Shown: positions 23,411-33,412, counted from the first letter of the stretch. The stretch is 49,730 nucleotides of DNA from an uncultured Pseudanabaenaceae cyanobacterium (GCA_938017515.1 CALIJJ010000141.1:1-49730); one strand, 5' to 3'. Program-made: numbers and translations. The notes: generated from the letters alone by a model not told the origin.

Positions 23411-26161
23411 ATGACATCCTCGACGGTTCAAGATAAGAAACTCGCACGCCTTAGCCAACTGCTCAAAACCCTGCGGGAAACGACCGACGTAACGGCCCTG
23501 CTGGAGGCAACGGTTCCCTTCCTAGCGAAGGAAATGGGGTACAGCCTGGTCTGGTTTGGTCTATACCAAAGTTCTGAGGATTGTCTCCTGGGCCATGAAG
23601 GCGTTAGCCCCAGCAGTAAACGACTCCTCCACCAAGAACGGTTGCGCTTGGATCACGGCGGATTACTGGAGCAAGTCTTTTTTCAGCGGCGTCCCCTCCA
23701 TGTCCCGGACCTAAGCCAAGAACGACAGGCGGGCAAGTGGAAGGCGATCGCCCAGGATAATCAGATTCAAAGCACGCTGCTCTTCCCCATCCATTATTTG
23801 GATGTTTGCTATGGCATTGTCCTTTTAGGGATGCCGGAATGGGGCATGACCCCCCAAGCGGACGAGATTGCAGCGCTATCCATGCTCTGTGGTCAATTGG
23901 CCGTAGCGTTGCACCAAGCCGAGAGTCTGAGGAAGAACCAACAACAGAAACGACCGGAGGTCCCCCTACTACGCCTACTGGATGAACTGCGAGCGCTGCC
24001 AACCTTTGAAGAGCGACTCCAAAAGATTGTCGATGAAACCCACCAATTCATTGGGAGCAGCCGCACCTTCTTCTACTGGTTTAATCCCCAGGACCGTAAC
24101 TTTTGGCCCAGGCTAACCCGTCAGACCCAAGGGGGAAGTCCAGGAGAAGTCACCCTCGCGGTGGCAGATTGTGAACGGCTTTATCATCTCCTCAAAAGCG
24201 ATCGCATGCTATCCATCAGCGATACAGATAGCGCCCTTCAAGCAGAGGTCTCTAGCTATCTTCAAACGCAGCTACGCGTACGGTCTCTGATGGCATCCCC
24301 TGTGGGCTCCAGCGGTCATTTGCTTGGATTCCTCGCAACCGCAGGCCTATCGCCCCATCTCTGGAGCGATGGCGAGAAGCAATATCTCCAGGGTGTTGCG
24401 CAACTGGCCACGCTCATCGCCCCGCTCGAACAGCTGGAAGACACCCTGGGAACTGGCCAAGCGGATCAAGCCGCCGTGGCAGCACTAGGCAGTGCCGTTC
24501 GAAATCTACGCGATTGGAAGACCGCCCTGAAAAGTACTGCGGCTTACCTATTTGACCGCCTGGGTCTCGATCGCCTGCTGTTAGTCCAGTCCCAGGAAGA
24601 AGGCAGCGGTTTTTCAATCGTCTTTCAGCACCAAGCCAATCGTCGCAAGCTTTTGACGGGGCCCCTTGCAGCCCTCAATGCCTTGGATCGTCCCCTACTC
24701 GATGAGCAGAGAGACGCCCTTATGATTGAGGATTGGCAGTCAGATCTGCGGTTTATGCAATGGCGATCGCAGCTTGCAGAAAAAGCAGGTGTCCGTGCCC
24801 TGATGCTCTGTCCAGTGGTGCCCGGTTCAGCCAATACAGGGGTTTTAATTGCAACCAGTGAACAGCCCCGGAGTTGGTCGGGGACAGAACTAAAGCTGGT
24901 GAGAGATGTGGCCCGCCAAGTCGCAACGCTGATGCATCAGCGATCGCTAGCGGATGATATGAATCGGCTTCAGGACATCCATCGAGCACTTCAGTGGGGG
25001 CTAAGCGCCCTGCAGAAAGAAGCTGACCCCGATCGCATCGATGCCATCGCCATGCAAGCGATCGCCCAACTGCTCAAGGCCCCTTGGGTTGCTTTACTCG
25101 CCTGGTCTCCCCGCGACGGCATGGCCAAGATAGCGGCAGCATACACCGCAGATGGGAGTTGGTGCCTCCCGGGCGGACTCGTCATCGACAGCGTCACCGA
25201 GCCCCTACTGCAACAGTTGGCCGAATCTGGACGACCCCTACTCCAATCTGCAGAATCCCTCACGGTCTCCACGCGCCAGTGGCTCACCTTTCCCCAACTC
25301 AAGCAGCTCCTTGGCTTTAATCTGATCGACCCCACCAGTGACATCCCCCAGGGGGCAATCCTGATCGGAGAAAGCCATCGTCGTCCCTGGAGCAAGCGTG
25401 CCATTGAACTGACGCAGCTCCTGGTTCAGCAACTATCCTGGTCTCGGCGATCGGCCCGCCGCATGATTCAGTCCCAGACTCGCCAGGGACAACTTGAGCA
25501 ACTGAATTGGTACAAGCAATTCTGCGGTGAACATTTTCAAATGGGCCTCACCACAGAGCTATCACGCCTGAAAGAAGACGAAGTCTCTCTGTCTCTCGCA
25601 TCCCGTCAGGCCCTAGAAAAACTTGAAACAACAGTGGAAGCCATGGGAAATGTCTTCCATCAGGAACAGTGGGACTTAAAGATTCACGCCCAAACCACCC
25701 CACTGATTAGACTACTCAAACAGGCAAAACAGCAGCTTGATCCATTGATTTCGGCTCGCCAGCTCTGGTGTCAATTTCACTGGTCGGATATCCAACATTT
25801 CCAAATCCAAGGCGACGCGCTGAAGCTATCGGGCATTATCCAATCGCTCTTGGTGACGGCCTGTCAGCGCTGCCTCCTGGGGGGACGCCTGGATGTTTGG
25901 TGCCAGCCTCAGCCAGACAATCGATTGGAATTCAGCATCACGGACAATGGCATGCTGGACCCCTTGTTGCTTGCAGCCCTTCAACCTGACGCCGATTCTG
26001 CTGACCCCGTATTGCAAGCTGTCTTGGAAGAGAATCCAGGGCTATCCCTGCGGCTGAGTCAGGCCCTGATTCAGCAGATGGGTGGAGCCTTCGAAATTCA
26101 GTCTTTAGAAGATGGCCGCACCGTCAGTCGCCTGTTGATTCCAGGTCTATTGTTTCAATAG
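23411..26161 (+). CDS. Multi-GAF sensor protein with a degenerate kinase ATPase domain
   Basis: The 916-residue soluble protein appears to hold four GAF domains in tandem: about 15-180, 195-345, 355-520 and 530-690. Sensor-like blocks include SLVWFGLYQSSEDCLLGHEG and LLFPIHYLDVCYGIVLLGMP. The C-terminal 220 residues resemble a histidine-kinase region: a coiled coil (GQLEQLNWYKQFCGEHF), an N-box-like IIQSLLVTACQRCLLGGRLD, ITDNGM as the G1 box, and SLRLSQALIQQMGG. No HisKA histidine motif is visible, and the N-box asparagine is not evident. It is probably a pseudo-kinase or signal integrator. I recall similar GAF-array proteins across cyanobacteria. The ATG 23411 is chosen because the conserved region begins there. 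It shares a hairpin terminator with convergent secA. Confidence 0.8.
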   Translation: MTSSTVQDKKLARLSQLLKTLRETTDVTALLEATVPFLAKEMGYSLVWFGLYQSSEDCLLGHEGVSPSSKRLLHQERLRLDHGGLLEQVFFQRRPLHVPDLSQERQAGKWKAIAQDNQIQSTLLFPIHYLDVCYGIVLLGMPEWGMTPQADEIAALSMLCGQLAVALHQAESLRKNQQQKRPEVPLLRLLDELRALPTFEERLQKIVDETHQFIGSSRTFFYWFNPQDRNFWPRLTRQTQGGSPGEVTLAVADCERLYHLLKSDRMLSISDTDSALQAEVSSYLQTQLRVRSLMASPVGSSGHLLGFLATAGLSPHLWSDGEKQYLQGVAQLATLIAPLEQLEDTLGTGQADQAAVAALGSAVRNLRDWKTALKSTAAYLFDRLGLDRLLLVQSQEEGSGFSIVFQHQANRRKLLTGPLAALNALDRPLLDEQRDALMIEDWQSDLRFMQWRSQLAEKAGVRALMLCPVVPGSANTGVLIATSEQPRSWSGTELKLVRDVARQVATLMHQRSLADDMNRLQDIHRALQWGLSALQKEADPDRIDAIAMQAIAQLLKAPWVALLAWSPRDGMAKIAAAYTADGSWCLPGGLVIDSVTEPLLQQLAESGRPLLQSAESLTVSTRQWLTFPQLKQLLGFNLIDPTSDIPQGAILIGESHRRPWSKRAIELTQLLVQQLSWSRRSARRMIQSQTRQGQLEQLNWYKQFCGEHFQMGLTTELSRLKEDEVSLSLASRQALEKLETTVEAMGNVFHQEQWDLKIHAQTTPLIRLLKQAKQQLDPLISARQLWCQFHWSDIQHFQIQGDALKLSGIIQSLLVTACQRCLLGGRLDVWCQPQPDNRLEFSITDNGMLDPLLLAALQPDADSADPVLQAVLEENPGLSLRLSQALIQQMGGAFEIQSLEDGRTVSRLLIPGLLFQ

Positions 26162-26217
26162 GTCTGGGACTCTAAAACCGCGTCTTCTAAACCCACGTCT
26201 TCTACAGATCTGGCCTT

Positions 26218-26264
26218 CTAACAAGAAAGTGCCGTGGTTATTGACCACAGCACTTTCTTGTTAG
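26218..26264. terminator. Long bidirectional hairpin between convergent genes
   Basis: A 21-bp stem with a single mismatch (left arm 26218-26238, right arm 26244-26264, both with AAGAAAGTGC or its complement) closes a 5-nt loop. It lies between the GAF-array gene and secA, which converge on it. T-rich flanks are short. Confidence 0.75.
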
Positions 26265-26289
26265 AGGAATTCCTTAAGCCATGACTTTC

Positions 26290-29136
26290 CTAAACTTTCT
26301 CAGGTGTCGGGGCAGCCGGTTGAACCTGGGGCTGGAATTCGAATAGCGAATAAACCACGTTGCGGCGAATCGCCGTCATCATGTCCAAGAACAGCTCGTA
26401 GCCTTCGTTCTTGTACTCAATCAGCGGATCCTTCTGACCATAACCGCGCAGGCCGACGGTCTCACGCAAACCATCCATTTGCTGGAGGTGTTCACGCCAG
26501 AGCGTATCAATCTGCTGAAGGATGAAGAAGCGCTCTGCTTTTCGCATCAAGCCCGGCTCAATTTGGTCCACCTGAGCTTCCTTAAGGTCATAGGCAATGC
26601 GCACCTGCTCATAGAGGAACACTTTGATTTCATCGACGGAGAGATCCTCAAGCTGTTCTGGCTTGAGGTCTTCCAGCAGGTAAATGAACTCCTTCACCTT
26701 GCTGACCAACTTCTCCAACTCCCACTCCTCGGAAGGCAATTCGGGGTTGATGTAGTATTCGACGATATCTTCGATGGTGAGTTCGGCATACTTGACCATC
26801 TGCTCCTTCAGGTCTTGCCCTTCCAATACCCGACGGCGCTCAGCATAGATGGCGCGGCGCTGGTTGTTCATCACCTCGTCGTACTCAAAGACTTGCTTGC
26901 GCAGGTCGTAGTAGTAGGTCTCAACCTTCTTTTGCGCGCCTTCCAAAGAACGGGTCAGCATGCCGGATTCAATGGGCATGTCTTCTTCAACGCGGAACGC
27001 ATTCATCAGACCCGCAACGCGATCGCCCCCGAAAATCCGCAGCAAGTTATCTTCCAAGCTAAGGAAGAAGCGAGTCGAACCCGGGTCACCCTGACGCCCC
27101 GCCCGGCCCCGCAGCTGGTTATCCACCCGGCGAGACTCATGGCGCTCCGTGCCAATGACATGGAGACCACCAATGTCAATGACGCGGTCGTGCTCCGTAT
27201 CCGTCAAAGATTCATAGGTATCCTTCACTGCGTTGTAGGACTCGCGCAGTTTTTGGATAACAGGATCCTCCGTCGGGGCCTTCTCCGCAGCCACCGCAAT
27301 CTTTTCCTCGGCATCCAACTCGGACAAGCTCTGCTCACCGTGGGTCTGCACCGCAAAAGCCACCGCATCTTTCAGCATTTGCTCCGTTTCAGCCGACAGC
27401 TCCGTCGGGAACAGATCCGCCGAAGCCTTCCAAGTTTTCTTCGGCTTCTGGTCACCAAAGCCCTGGGCCGCTTCGCGAGCATCAATCCCAGGAACCTGAG
27501 CAACACCAAAGCCATCGTCCTCAGGGCGCACCAACGGCGGCATGAGATATTCCCGCACCTTCAAGCGGGCCATGTACTCAGCATTGCCGCCCAGAATGAT
27601 ATCAGTACCACGACCGGCCATGTTGGTGGCAATCGTCACAGCCCCACCACGACCGGCTTGGGCGACAATTTCCGACTCACGCTCGACATTCTCAGGCTTG
27701 GCATTGAGCAAATTATGGGGAATCCCTCGCTCCGCCAGCAGCCGCGACAACACCTCAGATTTTTCGACACTGGTCGTACCCACCAGCACCGGACGACCCG
27801 TTTCATGCATCTGGGCACAGTCTTCAGCAACGGCCTTCCACTTCGCCAGCTCGTTTTTGTAGACCACGTCCGACAGGTCTTTACGGGCACGGGGGCGGTT
27901 GGTGGGAACGATCGTGACCTGAAGACTATAGGTCTTCTCAAATTCTGTCTCTTCGGTTTTGGCGGTACCGGTCATGCCGCCTAGCTTGGGGTAAAGCAGG
28001 AAGAAATTTTGGTACGTGATCGATGCGAGGGTCTGGGTTTCGGGTTGAATCTCAACGTTTTCCTTGGCTTCGATCGCCTGGTGTAGACCATCACTCCAAC
28101 GACGCCCTGGCATCACTCGTCCAGTGAACTCATCCACGATCACAATTTCGTCATTGCGAACGATGTAATTGACATCGCAGGTAAACAGCTCCTTTGCTTT
28201 GACCGCATTAAAGATGTAATGGGCCCAGGGATCCTTCGGGTCAAATAGATCGGAGACACCCAGGGTTTCTTCCGCCTTGATGAAACCTTCGTCGGTCATC
28301 AGGATATTGCGGGCTTTCTCGTCAACCTCGTAGTCGCCATCGGGATCCTCCATGGCATCCCGCGCATTGGGATCCGTGGTAGAGCGCATTAGCTGAGCAG
28401 CAACCTGAGAGGCCTGGACATACTTCTCACTTGGACGCTCCACCTGGCCCGAAATGATCAGAGGCGTGCGAGCCTCATCAATGAGAACCGAGTCCACCTC
28501 GTCAATGATGCAGAAGTTAAACGGGCGCTGAACCACCTCTTCCATGGTGGTTGACATGTTGTCCCGCAGGTAATCAAATCCCAACTCACTGTTGGTGGTG
28601 TAGGTAATGTCGCAGTTGTAGTTCTGGCGACGCTCCGCAGGAGACATGCCCTGCTGAATCAAACCAACCTTCAAGCCCAAGAAACGATGGACCTGGCCCA
28701 TCCACTCTGCGTCGCGCCGTGCGAGGTAATCGTTGACCGTCACCACGTGAACGCCCTTGCCCGACAGCGCGTTCAAGTAAGACGGCAACGTAGCCACAAG
28801 GGTTTTGCCCTCGCCGGTTTTCATCTCAGCAATTTGGCCATCGTGGAGGACCATACCGCCGATCATCTGTACATCGTAGTGTCGCAGGCCCAGAACACGG
28901 CGGCCTGCCTCACGCACCACGGCAAATGCTTCAGGCAAAATATCGTCAAGGATATCTTGCTCCATATCGTAGTTCTTCGCCTTCTCAAGCTTTTGCTGAA
29001 ACTCAGCAGTCTTGCCCACGAGCTCCTCGTCAGAGAGCACTTGAATATCTTCTTCTAGAAGATTGATCTCGGTGACGATGGGCTTATATTTTTTTAGCTT
29101 CCGTGCATTGGGATCACCCAGCAGAGCTTTGAGCAT
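26290..29136 (-). CDS. secA: Preprotein translocase ATPase SecA
   Basis: The 948-residue protein has all SecA landmarks: Walker A MKTGEGKT (105-112), [20 protein letters not shown], the DEAD-like [16 protein letters not shown], the preprotein cross-linking domain, [20 protein letters not shown], and the helical scaffold ending near SLFEFQ. SecA drives Sec-dependent export across the plasma and thylakoid membranes. Two acidic linkers (around [20 protein letters not shown] and the following 60 residues) enlarge the second nucleotide domain, as I recall for cyanobacterial and chloroplast SecA. The C-terminal zinc-binding SecB motif is absent (it ends PAAPTPEKV). That fits the lack of SecB in cyanobacteria. 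The start is an ATG at 29134-29136. Confidence 0.98.
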   Translation of the reverse strand: MLKALLGDPNARKLKKYKPIVTEINLLEEDIQVLSDEELVGKTAEFQQKLEKAKNYDMEQDILDDILPEAFAVVREAGRRVLGLRHYDVQMIGGMVLHDGQIAEMKTGEGKTLVATLPSYLNALSGKGVHVVTVNDYLARRDAEWMGQVHRFLGLKVGLIQQGMSPAERRQNYNCDITYTTNSELGFDYLRDNMSTTMEEVVQRPFNFCIIDEVDSVLIDEARTPLIISGQVERPSEKYVQASQVAAQLMRSTTDPNARDAMEDPDGDYEVDEKARNILMTDEGFIKAEETLGVSDLFDPKDPWAHYIFNAVKAKELFTCDVNYIVRNDEIVIVDEFTGRVMPGRRWSDGLHQAIEAKENVEIQPETQTLASITYQNFFLLYPKLGGMTGTAKTEETEFEKTYSLQVTIVPTNRPRARKDLSDVVYKNELAKWKAVAEDCAQMHETGRPVLVGTTSVEKSEVLSRLLAERGIPHNLLNAKPENVERESEIVAQAGRGGAVTIATNMAGRGTDIILGGNAEYMARLKVREYLMPPLVRPEDDGFGVAQVPGIDAREAAQGFGDQKPKKTWKASADLFPTELSAETEQMLKDAVAFAVQTHGEQSLSELDAEEKIAVAAEKAPTEDPVIQKLRESYNAVKDTYESLTDTEHDRVIDIGGLHVIGTERHESRRVDNQLRGRAGRQGDPGSTRFFLSLEDNLLRIFGGDRVAGLMNAFRVEEDMPIESGMLTRSLEGAQKKVETYYYDLRKQVFEYDEVMNNQRRAIYAERRRVLEGQDLKEQMVKYAELTIEDIVEYYINPELPSEEWELEKLVSKVKEFIYLLEDLKPEQLEDLSVDEIKVFLYEQVRIAYDLKEAQVDQIEPGLMRKAERFFILQQIDTLWREHLQQMDGLRETVGLRGYGQKDPLIEYKNEGYELFLDMMTAIRRNVVYSLFEFQPQVQPAAPTPEKV

Positions 29137-29328
29137 GACATTGATAGGGCTGTTATTTCTTGCTTATCCTATCACCCGTGAATCCCTGCCGCCGGGTGGG
29201 TTAACCGTCCCTGAAGACACGATGGGAGCCACACTGCAACTGTCTCCCCACATCGGAAACCAAGCCCGTCTGTGATCAAGTTGCAATATTGGGCCAAAAT
29301 CGAGGTTAATCTTGGCTCAGAAGCATTT

Positions 29329-30036
29329 TTAGGGCGTCTTTACCCAGTCCAACGTGAGCTGCCGAAAGTTAAAGTTGGGCGCAGCGGGGTGGCAACTTGC
29401 ACAGGTGTCAAGTGACGTAGGACGAGGCAAATCCACGCGGGGATGAAGGGCACGGAAGTACTGAGACTTGTCAATACGATAGGGGGTTCGCTCTTCGCGG
29501 TTAGATTTTTGGCGCGAAGAATATCGCAGATAGGACCAAATCAGCCCTCTAGAGGGCTCTCGCAACGGTTCCAGCTCAGCACCATAGTGACTTTGATCTT
29601 GTATGAGGTTGCGCCAGGTTTCTGAGGGCAGGACCTGGGGGGGAACCGCGATGTGACAGGTGGCACAGTTCTTGAGATATAGGCTTTGCCCACGCTGGTA
29701 CCGCTGCGGCACAAAATCCACGGTGGTGTAGGGCGCCTGAGAGGGAGGCGCGGTCTGGGCCGCGACAGGTAAGACCGCGACAGGTAAGGCCGCGTCACGC
29801 GAGACCGCGTCACGCACAACGACCTTAGGAAAAGGGGACTCAGAAAGGGTAGAAAATCCCCAGCCCATGGAGATCCCAAGCATCACGCACAGGAACAAAG
29901 CTCCGAAGGAAACGGCACGAGCACCGGTGCGATCGCCACGCCCCCCAGGCAACTTGCAGCGCCCCCAAATAAAACTACCCTGAGCAAAGCCACCCAGAAC
30001 AAGCACAAAAATAAATAGTGCCAAGGGAATCAGCAT
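29329..30036 (-). CDS. Membrane-anchored diheme c-type cytochrome
   Basis: The 235-residue protein has two N-terminal hydrophobic helices (about 1-20 and 43-62) and then a soluble part with two CxxCH haem sites: CATCH (124-128) and CASCH (212-216). The spacing of 88 residues and the tryptophan-containing LPSETWRNLIQDQ resemble small diheme cytochromes of cyanobacteria. The electron partner is unknown. The soluble part should lie in the lumen or periplasm. A short repeat-derived stretch RDAVSRDAALPVAVLPVAA (75-93) links membrane and haem domains. The ATG at 30034-30036 is accepted, but a start nearer the second helix is possible. The gap to secA (192 bp) leaves room for its own promoter and a secA promoter. 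Confidence 0.85.
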   Translation of the reverse strand: MLIPLALFIFVLVLGGFAQGSFIWGRCKLPGGRGDRTGARAVSFGALFLCVMLGISMGWGFSTLSESPFPKVVVRDAVSRDAALPVAVLPVAAQTAPPSQAPYTTVDFVPQRYQRGQSLYLKNCATCHIAVPPQVLPSETWRNLIQDQSHYGAELEPLREPSRGLIWSYLRYSSRQKSNREERTPYRIDKSQYFRALHPRVDLPRPTSLDTCASCHPAAPNFNFRQLTLDWVKTP

Positions 30037-30318
30037 CTTCAGTCCATTAAAAATACGTTAAGCCTGGGTCCCACAAAGAATCCAGTCCCCCTAGAAGACA
30101 ATTTCCAGCAATTGGCCAAAATCAAGGGAAATCATGGCTAGATCCACAGTGGAGACTGGCATCTCTTCTACAAAACCGTAGACGAAAGCCCGCTAGAATG
30201 TGTGCCAATGTGTCGGAGACGACGTTGATTCTAGAGAGTCACTTTAGAGCATAGGCTTCCGTCTCCAGGATAAGCCCCCTCTAGCCACCGAGCCCAGCGG
30301 CAGGGAACATCAACCACT

Positions 30319-30825
30319 ATGAAAGACTCACCGATTCAGTTCTGTGTGTATCCTCAGCCGGGCAAATCCCTCCGGCAGGAACTTCCGCTTCAAGAACTCC
30401 GAAACCTGTTTCAGGTCGCCGCATTTTGGGCCCAGAATCGAACAATCGATGATCTCGAAATAGCACTCGCCCACAGTAAGCCCATCGGCTTGGTGCGCGA
30501 TGGCGATCGCCTCATTGGTTTTGCCCGTGCCACCTCCGATGGTGTTTACCGAGCCACCATTTGGGACGTGGTGGTTCACCCCGACTACCAAGGCAAAGGG
30601 ATTGGTCGAAAGCTTTTGGACACACTCCTAAGCCATCCCCATCTCAGCCGAGTCGAACGGATTTATCTGATGACGACCTATCAAGAAAAGTTTTACGAGC
30701 GAGCAGGCTTTGAACGAAACCACAGCACAACCATGGTGCTGAACAACAGGCCCGTAGAGCTATTGAGCGTCACCGACGCGAGTAATCATCAGCCTCAGGC
30801 GTCAAATATCCAGGCCAGTTTTTAG
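30319..30825 (+). CDS. GNAT family N-acetyltransferase (Ycf52/NSI-like)
   Basis: The 168-residue enzyme has the acetyl-CoA binding motif A WDVVVHPDYQGKGIGRKLL (82-100), with QGKGIG at 91-96, and the C-terminal YLMTTYQEKFYERAGFERNH (motif B). The sequence is of the type encoded by algal chloroplast ycf52 and plant NSI/GNAT genes, which acetylate lysines or N-termini of plastid proteins. This link comes from memory of the family. The substrate here is unknown. It is divergent from the cytochrome gene and its 3' end converges on the kinase gene at 30836. The ATG 30319 fits the family start. Confidence 0.88.
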   Translation: MKDSPIQFCVYPQPGKSLRQELPLQELRNLFQVAAFWAQNRTIDDLEIALAHSKPIGLVRDGDRLIGFARATSDGVYRATIWDVVVHPDYQGKGIGRKLLDTLLSHPHLSRVERIYLMTTYQEKFYERAGFERNHSTTMVLNNRPVELLSVTDASNHQPQASNIQASF

Positions 30826-30835
30826 TCCAACCGGC

Positions 30836-31987
30836 CTATGCCAGGGGAAACCAACAACAGAGCTGGGGCTGGGCGTCGGGCACCTCATCCCAGGGTGTTG
30901 CTTCAACCGTCGCATCCTCGGTGGGGGCAGTCGTCATCTCAGCTGCCGATGGGGCAACACGCTCCAGTCGTCCTCCCATAAGTTCTAGGAGCGATCGCTG
31001 CACTCTCAACGAAAGCCCGGGCGATAGTTTGGACGGTTGCCAATTGTTTTTAAGATCCAGGCTCAAAGCCGAGGGCTCGTTAGCGTCGCCCTCGGTTGTT
31101 GGGTGCTCACCATCCTGCTGCTGAGGGGCAATCTCCTGCATTTGCTCCCAGTCATTGAGGGCTGTCTGCCAGGTTTCCGGCGAACGGTTATCCCAAAGCA
31201 CGAGCCCGAACTCTGCCTTGTCTTGGGAGGCGATCGCCTCACAGGTCATGTCAGTCGCTTTCATGTCTCCAGCCATCAAAATGAGCTGGATCAGAATTTG
31301 GCGGAGACAACCGTAGTCAGCCTTAATTTGCGGCAGGTCTGGGTTTTCCAGTACATCCTTAGCCGTAAAGCGAATATTTCGGTCCGCGAGGGGCAGATGC
31401 ACCGCCATTTCCACATCCCCCATGAGCAGGTCCAAATCCACGGGTTGGATATCTAGCGTTTTACTCCCCAACTCCAACTTGGAAACCGTAATGAGTGTGT
31501 CGAGCAAGCCATAGAAATTCTGGGCCGCTTCGTAGGCTTGGGCGACGCACTCACGCTCTTCCTCGGGGCTATCACACAAATCCGTCAGGATAAGCTGGTG
31601 CAACCCCATCAGACTACTAAGGGGCGATCGCAACTCGTGGGCCGTACGCGCCAAGAAGCCACCCTTAAACTGAGCCAGCTCTAAAGCTTGGTAATAGTGC
31701 AACGGCAGCGGTTTATTGGCAACGTCCTCAGAGCCTTCCGCAGACCCATGACAATGCTCACCCCCTACAGTCACGGGCAAGTCAGTCACGGGCAAGTCAG
31801 TCACGGACACGTCAGTCACGGGCACGTCAGCCACGGGCACGTCTAAAGCCACAGACACGTCAGAATCGATTGAAGCGCGATGCTTGACATCTCCAGATGC
31901 AGCGGACGGAACGAACCTTCGCCAGACCGAACCTCCGAGTCCACCCAGCACTACGCCACAGCATAACCACAGAACATTGATTCCCAT
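30836..31987 (-). CDS. Histidine kinase-like membrane protein with a degenerate ATPase domain
   Basis: The 383-residue protein has an N-terminal membrane helix (about 2-21, GINVLWLCCGVVLGGLGG). A spacer (about 30-95) has six near-identical pentapeptides (PVTDV, PVTDL and similar). A HisKA dimerisation domain carries the phospho-acceptor histidine in FLARTAHELRSPLSSLMG (H117). The following ATPase region keeps a shadow of the N-box (CLRQILIQLILMAGD) and a C-terminal SLRVQRSLLELMGGRLERV, but the G1 and G2 glycines are not evident. It may be phosphorylated in trans or act only as a scaffold. The ATG at 31985-31987 is preferred. A TTG at 32008 would overlap the upstream stop. It lies 13 bp after the ProA-like gene, so an operon is likely. 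Confidence 0.75.
   Translation of the reverse strand: MGINVLWLCCGVVLGGLGGSVWRRFVPSAASGDVKHRASIDSDVSVALDVPVADVPVTDVSVTDLPVTDLPVTVGGEHCHGSAEGSEDVANKPLPLHYYQALELAQFKGGFLARTAHELRSPLSSLMGLHQLILTDLCDSPEEERECVAQAYEAAQNFYGLLDTLITVSKLELGSKTLDIQPVDLDLLMGDVEMAVHLPLADRNIRFTAKDVLENPDLPQIKADYGCLRQILIQLILMAGDMKATDMTCEAIASQDKAEFGLVLWDNRSPETWQTALNDWEQMQEIAPQQQDGEHPTTEGDANEPSALSLDLKNNWQPSKLSPGLSLRVQRSLLELMGGRLERVAPSAAEMTTAPTEDATVEATPWDEVPDAQPQLCCWFPLA
31768..31842. repeat. 15-bp in-frame tandem repeat in the kinase spacer
   Basis: Five units of CAGTCACGGGCAAGT type follow one another with no gap (31768, 31783, 31798, 31813, 31828). The first two are identical. They encode the V(T/A)D(V/L)P repeat between the membrane anchor and HisKA domain. 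Confidence 0.92.
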
Positions 31988-32000
31988 CTCGTCGCTGAAC

Positions 32001-33350
32001 CTATCCAAGAATAATTTGTGACGTCCGGGTCAAGGCCGCAAGGCCAATACGGCCCTGGAAGCCAGTTTGTCTGTGATCCATACAGCGAATGCCGCAGGCC
32101 ATACCCAAGGCAACCGCCTCCGCCTGTCCCGGATTGCGCTCAAAACGGGGAGAGACGTTGATATAAGCAGCAGCGCTGCGAACGGTCCGGCTGAATAGAC
32201 GGCTTTCATCATAGGATGCGGTGGCGATGGCATTGGCATGACCACTGCTGTGGGCATTCATGAGGGCGATCGCCTCCGGAAGCCCAGCCACCCCCCGAAA
32301 CGCCACCACCGGATGCCGAGACCAGTAGGATTTATGCCATTCTTCCGGCGCCGCCACGGGCAAATCAGGATAGTCTGCTTGCAGGGATTTATCGACACGA
32401 ATCTCAAACCCCTTTTGCCGCAGCTCCTGCCACAACCGCTCTAGATGAGCAGTGCTCACGGTCGGTGGCAGCAGAACCTTTTCCAAGGCATTGACTCGGT
32501 CGGGCTCACCCCGGTGGCTTTCCAACATCATGGAGCGCACCATCTCGAAAGGGGCAGACGCGGACCAGTACAGATAGCAGTTGCCAATGCCAGGACTCAG
32601 AACGGGAGTCGAAGATCCCTTGAGGATTTTCTTCACGAGGCTCGCTCGCCCGTAGGGAATGATGAGATTAATGCCGTCCTGATACTCCAGGAGTTCCAGT
32701 ACGGGTCTACCTTGATCCGTTGGCAACAGCATCAAACTATCCACAGGAAGCTCCGCCGCCTCCAGCCCCTGACGCAAACTGGCAAAAATCGCGCTATTGG
32801 AGTGGCTCGTTTCACTTCCGCCTCTCACCAACAGTCCATTGGCCGTCCTCAAACAGAGCCCGGCAGCGATCGCGCCCAGGGCAGGGAACGCCTCCGAAAT
32901 CAGTGCCACCACTCCCAAGGGCAATCGCTGGGTATAGGTTTGGGCCTGGGCGGGTTGATAGGAAGCCACGCCAACCTGCTCCAGCGGATCAGTGAGACGA
33001 GAGAGATTGCGCACAATGGCGATCGCCCCCTGCAATCGCTCCGGCGTCAGTTTGAGCCATTCCTGCACCAAGGGGGGAATCGCCATTTCCTGACTGGCTT
33101 CCAGGTCTAGGGTATTGGCCTCCAAAATGTCATCTTTCGCATCCTCCAAGGCATCTGCCATGCGAGCAAGGCCCTGACTCCGCTGTTTCCCGCTGAACTG
33201 CTGCAGCTGCTGAGACGCGAGTCCCACACTCAAAACAGCCTGGTGGACACTCGCAGGTGGAGTCTCCTCTGGCGTGTCGTCCGTCGATAAGTCCGCTTGC
33301 AAAAAGTCCGAGTCTCCTAAAATGTCATTCCCCACCACACCCTCAATCAC
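32001..33350 (-). CDS. Glutamate-5-semialdehyde dehydrogenase paralogue without the catalytic cysteine
   Basis: The 449-residue protein has the ProA fold: LASQQLQQFSGKQRSQGLAR, LPLGVVALISEAFPALGAI, GLLVRGGSETSHSN, LLPTDQGRPVLELLEYQDGI and SPGIGNCYLYWSASAPFEM. The catalytic block, normally PxxCNA(L/M)E, reads EPDRVNALEKVLL (282-294), so valine (V286) replaces the nucleophile. The usual VNASTRF near the C-terminus is INVSPRFERNPGQ. Normal NADP-dependent reduction of glutamyl phosphate is therefore unlikely. Some cyanobacteria have two proA genes, and this is probably the divergent one. The GTG 33350 is uncertain: the first 35 acidic residues are not part of the family. The kinase-like gene follows 13 bp after the stop. 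Confidence 0.85.
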   Translation of the reverse strand: MIEGVVGNDILGDSDFLQADLSTDDTPEETPPASVHQAVLSVGLASQQLQQFSGKQRSQGLARMADALEDAKDDILEANTLDLEASQEMAIPPLVQEWLKLTPERLQGAIAIVRNLSRLTDPLEQVGVASYQPAQAQTYTQRLPLGVVALISEAFPALGAIAAGLCLRTANGLLVRGGSETSHSNSAIFASLRQGLEAAELPVDSLMLLPTDQGRPVLELLEYQDGINLIIPYGRASLVKKILKGSSTPVLSPGIGNCYLYWSASAPFEMVRSMMLESHRGEPDRVNALEKVLLPPTVSTAHLERLWQELRQKGFEIRVDKSLQADYPDLPVAAPEEWHKSYWSRHPVVAFRGVAGLPEAIALMNAHSSGHANAIATASYDESRLFSRTVRSAAAYINVSPRFERNPGQAEAVALGMACGIRCMDHRQTGFQGRIGLAALTRTSQIILG

Positions 33351-33412
33351 AAGCCGCCACCCGACATCTAGCTGCCACTATTTTCAATGCCTCAGCGATT
33401 CTCTAGCGCCCA

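Noticed and set aside
23108..23458. 116-codon minus-strand frame
   Set aside because: It overlaps the real start of the GAF-array gene, has no family features and no ribosome binding site.
26290..26330. Missing C-terminal zinc motif of SecA considered as truncation
   Set aside because: Cyanobacterial SecA usually lacks the SecB-binding zinc motif, so this is normal.
26479..27984. Long 501-codon open frame on the plus strand opposite secA
   Set aside because: It is antisense to strongly conserved SecA sequence, has no family resemblance and arises from codon bias on the opposite strand.
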